Below, piece after piece: positions 15,645 through 21,800 of a stretch of 23,532 nucleotides of DNA. The notes beneath the pieces are model-generated. The model was not told the origin of the DNA, ran no database searches, and worked only from the letters and a program-made list of their open reading frames with translations. Numbering within the stretch: the first letter of the stretch is position 1; every line of letters starts with the position of its first letter. The translations under genes and the position numbers were made by a program. This DNA comes from a virus. The DNA lies in IMG/VR virus record IMGVR_UViG_3300030107_003368, positions 1 to 23,532 of that record. One strand, written 5' to 3'.

Positions 15645-16240
15645 TGGCTGCGGCAACCCCTATCTTTGCAGGCGCAAACGCCGCTATGGGCGTTTTGGGA
15701 ATGATCGAGGGCAAGCGTCAGACCGACAAAGCTGCGGACGCGAACCAGGCAGAGCGCGAACGGGCTTTGCGGTTCCAGCGCCGCATGCGTAAACGAGCCT
15801 TGCGTCAGATCAACAAGATGCAGAAGGGCGCGACCGAGAAGATCCTAGCCAGCAGCAAGCGGGCTAAGGGCGATGCGCTGACTGCGCTGGCTACAGGTGG
15901 CTGGGATACCGGGTCGGGCCAAAGCCTTGCGATGCGCCGCGCAGGTCAGCGTGACGAGGCTAACGCGCTGACGAACCTGGCAAGCGCAATGGCGGGGCAG
16001 CGTACTGCGGTGTACTCAGGCCAGGAGTTCCCCATGATCCAGTACGACACTGGGGCCGGGGCTCGAATGGCAGAGCAAGGCTGGGGCATGCTTGGCAGTG
16101 GGCTAGCCGGGCTTGTAGGCAGTTTAGGTCAGCCAAAGATGACAGCCGATCAGGGACTGGAAGCCCTCAAGGGCGGCCTGCAAGGCACCGCCAAAGCCTT
16201 CGCATCTGGTCTGCCCGACTACTGGAACCCGTACAAGTAA
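15644..16240 (+). CDS. Internal virion protein, T7 gp14-like by position and size
   Basis: This 198-residue protein starts at ATG overlapping the preceding TAA (TAATG), with AGAGGTGA just before it. The N-terminus is small-residue and hydrophobic (PIFAGANAAMGVLGMIEG). It is followed by a long basic amphipathic helix (about 20-70, many Arg/Lys/Gln) and a second helical stretch, then a Gly-rich hydrophobic segment (WGMLGSGLAGLVGSLG, about 147-162). T7 gp14 has 196 residues and lies just before gp15 and gp16, exactly as here. The predicted role is an ejection protein that inserts into the host envelope during DNA entry. Sequence similarity to gp14 was not established. Confidence 0.65.
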   Translation: MAAATPIFAGANAAMGVLGMIEGKRQTDKAADANQAERERALRFQRRMRKRALRQINKMQKGATEKILASSKRAKGDALTALATGGWDTGSGQSLAMRRAGQRDEANALTNLASAMAGQRTAVYSGQEFPMIQYDTGAGARMAEQGWGMLGSGLAGLVGSLGQPKMTADQGLEALKGGLQGTAKAFASGLPDYWNPYK

Positions 16241-16244
16241 ACCA

Positions 16245-18773
16245 ATGGCACGCCTACACACAGCACTCAAGAGCACGGTCGGCGGCAGTTACGCCACGGG
16301 TATGGGCGGGTTCGCTGAAGGCGTCCGCCAAGCGGAAGCCGACACGCGCCTAGACGAGCGGCATGAGCAGCAGATGGAGCTGGGACGCCAGCAGCTAGAG
16401 TTCGCAGAACTCAAGGCTGAAGAACTGGCAACGCAGCAGGAGACAGACCGCCTGTTGCGCCAGACCAAGCTGGACGACCTCCAGGGCAAGATCAAGGCTG
16501 GCGAGGATGTGTTCGGTGATCCGACGCTGGGCCTCGACCGCAAGCCGCTTGACGAGGCGACACTGCTGGTTCAGCAGCGCGAAGGCATCTTGGCGCAGGG
16601 CGGCTCGACGGCTGGCATCGACCGTGCGCTGGCGTTGAAGATAGACGAACTCGACGCCGTTGTGACGCAGGCCAAGCTGAAGCAGAACCGCAACAGCGAC
16701 ATTCGGTACATCACCGAAATGGCAAGCCGTGGCGACGTTGCGCTTGACGACGAGTACGTTGCCAGCCTGGAAGATATGACTCCCGCGCAGTTGGATCGCT
16801 TGCGCGACAACTGGGAGCGCATGGGGCAGGCGCAGCAAAGCGTGGGCTCCCTGCGAACCGCGCTGCTAGAAGAGGTCAATGGCTGGAACGCTACCACTAC
16901 TGCGGGCAGGCAGGCGCGAGACGCCTTCAAGCTGGCGATGGACAGCCCTATCCCGTCGCAGTACACCAACAAGCTGACGGGCCAGACTATGCGGATCGAC
17001 ACTCCGCAAGAGGTGGAGCAATACTACCGGGCCCTGTTCAACGAGAAGCTAATAGAGACGCTGCCTGCGGAGATTCAGGAGCTGATTGATGAAGGCGATG
17101 CTGAGGAAAAAGCAATGCCTACATACGAGGGCATGCGCGAACGGGCTACCGGAATCTTCAGCCAGCACCGCGCCCAGCAAGCCCAGGCCCAAGCCCAAGC
17201 AGCAGGCGTCGGCGTGCCTGGGACGCCGGTTGCTGACTCGGCCGACCCGGTTGATGCGGCGCTGGCAATTGGCGAGGGGGCCACAGTAGAAGGTGGCGGC
17301 GAAGCTGACGCAGCCTCGCCGTTTGACATGCGCCCAGCTAACGTGCGCGGCGTCACAAATGCGGCAGCACGCCAGAACATCGAGACGGCCCTTGTTCGCC
17401 TTGAAGAAGAATTGGCGGGCATTGACGCAGACCCCACACGGGCTGATGCAGCACGGCGGAATGAAGTGCAGCGCAGAATTGACAACTTCCGGTTCCGCCT
17501 GGCTCTTGGCGAGGCTGACCCCAACGGCCAGTTTAGCGCAGAGCAGAAGCTGGAAATGTTTGACACGGTGCGCCGCCAGGCTGCTCCTGTCCCCAAAGAA
17601 ATGCAGGCCCCAGCGCAGACTGGCACGGGTGATTCGTTGAGTTTGCGTGTGCAGAACGCTCGCGGCGCAACTAGCCCATCTGCGCGACAGAACATCGAGG
17701 CAACTATTGCTCGCCAGCAAGAAAAGTTGGCAGCTATGGATTCAGATCCTGAGTCAGAAGATAGACACCAGCGGTTGCGGCTTCAGCACACCATTGACCA
17801 CCTGCAATTCCGTTTGGCTCTAGGAGAAGCCGACCCAGACAACAAGTTTAGCGCAGACGAAAAGGTCGAGCTGTTTGTCAGTCTTCAAGGTCAATTAGCC
17901 CCTGTAGAGCCGCCTGTCGAGGCTGACGCCGCGCCTGTTCCCGGCCCGATGCCCAGCACAGAGTTTATGGGCGGTGTCGGCCTAGGCCCTAGGCTTGGCG
18001 GCCTAGGCATGGGTGCTGGCTACCAGCATCAAGACCTAGAAGGGCGCATGATAGCGGACGACCTTGCAGGCGCTGAAGTGGTCGAGGGCGTAGTCGGTCC
18101 TGCGGCACAGCAGCGCGCTGGCCGCGCCGACTTTGCTGCCTCTAACTTCGGCATGGGTGGCGTCGAGGACGTTGGCGAGGTGCGTGGCGGGCGCGAGCGT
18201 ACGCGCATTGCAAGCCCGCTGACAGCAGCTCGCAGACGCCCGCAGAGCATGCGGACCCGCGAGGAGCACCGCGCTGCTGTGGCCGACCTTGCGCGTCAGG
18301 CACAGGAACTGGAACAGCAAGAGACTGACAAGAAGCGCCGCGCTGAACTGGGCCGCGCACGCAAAGATCTGCTGCAAGAAGAGCAGCGCCTGGAGCAAGC
18401 CCTCGACGCATTCGAGTCGCGGCGCGAGCAGATGGAGCAGCAAATTGCAGGGGTCGGCGTTGGCGAAGGACAGCAATCTGCGCTGCCGCCTAACGACTAT
18501 GAGCGCCTGTCGCTGCTAGTCAGCAAGCAAGCGTCTGGAGCCACGCTGAGGCCGGTTGAAACGCAGGCGTTGAAGCGGCTACTTGCGGGTGTCGGCTCAG
18601 AGCAGGCGTGGGATCTGTACCGCGAGTTGGCTGCTGCTGGGTATGAGTACCCCGAACTGCTTGAAATCGCCCAGGACGACGGCAGGCGACCTGCGAGCGA
18701 CACTCCGGGGCGCGGCGTCGGAGGGCGCACAGGCCGTGGCTACGGGCGGCAGGCCAAGCCTGATGACAACTAG
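16245..18773 (+). CDS. Large internal virion (ejection) protein, T7 gp15-like by position, with a tandem domain duplication
   Basis: This 842-residue protein begins four bases after the previous stop. Residues about 25-85 are a coiled coil rich in Gln/Glu/Leu, and about 100-290 are helical. About 300-360 is an Ala/Pro/Gly linker. Residues 362-449 and 467-554 are two copies of an 88-residue helical unit (43 identical positions by my count) sharing ARQNIE and FRLALGEADP. A Gly-rich hinge lies at about 572-595, and another strong coiled coil (about 665-735) follows. The composition (Ala, Gln, Glu, Arg; no signal peptide or catalytic motif) fits an ejected channel or core protein. T7 gp15 (747 residues) is the positional counterpart; homology is inferred, not shown. 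Confidence 0.65.
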   Translation: MARLHTALKSTVGGSYATGMGGFAEGVRQAEADTRLDERHEQQMELGRQQLEFAELKAEELATQQETDRLLRQTKLDDLQGKIKAGEDVFGDPTLGLDRKPLDEATLLVQQREGILAQGGSTAGIDRALALKIDELDAVVTQAKLKQNRNSDIRYITEMASRGDVALDDEYVASLEDMTPAQLDRLRDNWERMGQAQQSVGSLRTALLEEVNGWNATTTAGRQARDAFKLAMDSPIPSQYTNKLTGQTMRIDTPQEVEQYYRALFNEKLIETLPAEIQELIDEGDAEEKAMPTYEGMRERATGIFSQHRAQQAQAQAQAAGVGVPGTPVADSADPVDAALAIGEGATVEGGGEADAASPFDMRPANVRGVTNAAARQNIETALVRLEEELAGIDADPTRADAARRNEVQRRIDNFRFRLALGEADPNGQFSAEQKLEMFDTVRRQAAPVPKEMQAPAQTGTGDSLSLRVQNARGATSPSARQNIEATIARQQEKLAAMDSDPESEDRHQRLRLQHTIDHLQFRLALGEADPDNKFSADEKVELFVSLQGQLAPVEPPVEADAAPVPGPMPSTEFMGGVGLGPRLGGLGMGAGYQHQDLEGRMIADDLAGAEVVEGVVGPAAQQRAGRADFAASNFGMGGVEDVGEVRGGRERTRIASPLTAARRRPQSMRTREEHRAAVADLARQAQELEQQETDKKRRAELGRARKDLLQEEQRLEQALDAFESRREQMEQQIAGVGVGEGQQSALPPNDYERLSLLVSKQASGATLRPVETQALKRLLAGVGSEQAWDLYRELAAAGYEYPELLEIAQDDGRRPASDTPGRGVGGRTGRGYGRQAKPDDN
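17328..17907 (+). repeat. Tandem in-frame duplication in the 842-residue protein
   Basis: The units 17328-17592 and 17643-17907 are offset by exactly 315 bases (105 codons). The encoded 88-residue units align without gaps, with 43 identities; the DNA differs widely at third positions, so the duplication is old and has been kept by selection on protein. Confidence 0.85.
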
Positions 18774-18808
18774 CCGGTAGACCGCGTCTCGACCCTGCGC
18801 CGATTGCC

Positions 18809-21800
18809 ATGACGATCCAAGACGAAACTCTCGCGGCGACAAACCAGCCGGTAGACCCGCTCAAGTCCTACGAGCGTCGGTTTCTGAAGGAGCAGGACAA
18901 GCACCAGAGAGACGCAGTCACGGAGGGCATGACGGCGCAGTTCGGCCGTGTCTTGACCGCTGACGAGGTGCGGGCGCAGGTCACGCCCGAGATGGTCAAC
19001 GAGTGGAAAGAGGCGGGCAACGCGCAGTTTGTGGCGCGGCTAGAGGATCGCCTAAACGAAGACTACGCGCTGGAGCGTTACGGGGCCGACCAGACGCGGC
19101 TGTGGGAGCGCCAGGTCATCCGGTCCAAGCCGATTGGCGCGTGGGAGTCGATGACAACCAACGTGCTGGGCGAGGAGCGCACCTTCGGCATTGCGCTGCC
19201 TTTCTTTTCGGCTGGCGCAGAGGGAGCTGGTTTCACTGAGTTGGTTGCAGCGGCTAGGGCTGACGCTGCTGGCACGGCCAGTGAGGAGCAGATTCGCCTG
19301 CTAGAAGACGCGGCGGACTACAACGCGCGAGAACGAGAAGCAGGCTGGGCGACGGCTGGCCGAATCCTGGGCGAAGCACCTGCGTTCCTGGGCGAGTTCT
19401 TGACTGGCGGAACGCTGGTCACAGGGCTGTCCCGCGCGGGAGTGCGCTATGCAGGAATGCGTGCTGTCTCCAACGCGCTGAAGAAGTACGGGGCTCTACG
19501 CATTGCGGCTCAAGGCGTAAGTCGCAGCAAGTTGACGGCTACGACGCGCATAGGCCGCATTGCTCAAGGCACAGGCCGGGCCGCTGTGGCTACGCCGTAC
19601 ATGCTGGGAGCCCAGGAGGCTGTTGGCGAGGTTGTGGGTGGCGTGGCTACCGGCTTCCAGGGCGGCGGCAGGCTGCGCTCTGCGATCAACACGGAGTTGC
19701 TGGAGCGCAACTTCGACATCAGCACAGACGAGGCCCTGCGGCTGTACACGGAGGCTGTAGACGACCAGGGCGTGCTGGATGTGCTGCCCAAGGCGCTGGC
19801 CGACCGCTCCATTGAGATCTTCTCGGAGTCTATGGGCGGCGCTCTGAGCGAACTGGTCCCGGCCATCAACATCACGGCGCTGAAGAAGCTGTCGAATGTG
19901 CGCGGGATCAAGAAGGCGCGAGAGGTGCTGGAGGCTGGCGGCTTCAACGGCGTCATCGAGGAGCTTGGCGAGGAGTTCCTGGGCGGTGTGCTGCGCGTGG
20001 GCGCGGCTGAGTTGGACCCGGAGACGTTTGCTGGCCTAGAGGGATCGCTCGACCAGTTCACGGACTGGCGCGAAATCGTCGGCATGGCGGCTGGCTTCGC
20101 TGGCATGAGCGGCACGGCTGCGACCCTTGGCTACACTGGCGAGCGCCTGTTCCGCGAGAAAGGTCTGCCGGTCGAGCAAGAGACACCGGAGCGTACGGAG
20201 CCGACGTTCGACACGGTGCTGGGCACGCGCGATGCTGCGCCGTCTGCTACTGAGGACTTGGCCGATGTGCAGGCTCGGGCCGTGGCTGAGGTGAACAGGG
20301 GCCTGGAGACCCTGGAGCGCCCCGAGGGCGAGCCTGCGCCGCAGGTGACAGTCGCTACGGAGATCAGCGACGACATGGCTGCTGAGATTGAGGCAGCCCG
20401 CGAGCTGGGCATCGACGTTATCCCGATGGACGGGATGCCGACACCTGTACCTGGGCAGTTCGTGGAGCCTGGTGTCGTGGCGCTGAACGCAAACGCCGAG
20501 GCGTATGTGCCTCCGGGGGCGTTGCCGAGCCAGCGCCACTGGTATCAGATCAGCGCGGTTTTCCTGCACGAACGAGTCCACGACCTTGTGGAGCGTCTGA
20601 AGGCTAGGCCGGACGACCTGCGGCAGTTGTTCCGCAACATGCAGGCTGTCAGCCCTGCACGGTTTGACGCTGCGTTGGATCACTACAACGACCTGCGCGA
20701 CAAGCAGGGTCTGGCACCGCTGAAGTTGCAGGAGCTAACTGACCCGGAAGCCAGCGCGTACAGCGAGGCAGCGGACGAGACTACGGCGTTCCTGGCCCAG
20801 CAGCTTGTGCCGTACATGGCCGAGATTGCACGCACGGGCGACACTCAGGTACTGGAGTCGATGCTTGCCACGGCTCCGAAGAGCCTGGTCGAGAAGATCC
20901 TCGATGCGCTGGTTTCGCTGGCGAACCTGATCCCGGGGCTGAACATCGACACCCGGGGGATCAAGCGTCTGCGTCAGGCGCTGCGGGAGCAGGGTGCCGA
21001 GCTAGAGGCTGAGGCCGCACAGGGCGACCTGAGAGCGCGTGCTGCGTACGCTAGGATTCTGGCCGAGGCGTTTGGGGCGCGGCCGCTGGAGGGCCCGCCT
21101 CAGCAGCAGGGCCCGCCTCAGCAGCAGGGCCCGCCTCAACTTCAGGGACCGCCGAGACCCACGCCCGCAGCACAGGAGCCTCGCCCCAGCGACGAGCAGG
21201 TCAAAGCAGACCTACGCCAGTATCGCACTGAGGGGCGCTGGAAGGGCGACCTGCGGTGGAGCGCAGATGCGCTGTTCCAGAAGTGGAAGCAGGTGCGAGC
21301 CGAACTGGCCGAGGAGCAGAGAGCCGCAGCGCAGGTAGAGCCTGAGCCTGCCCCTGAGCCTGCGGTCGCTGTCGAGCCTGAACCGGCGGCGGTCGAGCCT
21401 GCTCCCGAGCCTGCTCCGGTAGAGGAGCCTGCCAAGCCTCAGCAGCCGGGCAGGCGGCGACGGCGGCAGCGCGTGCTGGAGATCGGCAACCGCGTGCGCC
21501 TGCCTGACGGGCGCGAAGGCCGCGTCGTTGACCTGACTGGGTCTGACCGCATTGACCCGGCGTACGGCACCAGTGTCCAGCGGGCGCAGGTCGAGTTCCC
21601 TAACGGCGAGCGCGTCATTGTTCCGGCTGCTGACATGCAGCGCATCAGCCGTGGCACGCGCACGCCAGCCGAACAGCAACGACAGGAGGAGTATCGCAGG
21701 GAGCTGGAGCGTGGGGATATTCAGCCGCGCTTCGCCCTAGGCTGGCACGGCACGGGCGCGGAGTTCGACGAGTTCTCGACGGAGTTCATGGGCACTGGCG

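Noticed and set aside
17049-17720. Long - strand open frame (223 codons) inside the 842-residue protein gene
   Set aside because: It overlaps the duplicated unit of a well-supported + strand gene; composition is Cys/Arg-rich and random-looking. A shadow.
19564-20115. - strand open frame (183 codons) inside the giant gene
   Set aside because: Ser/Pro-rich translation without motif, opposite a continuous + strand coding frame.
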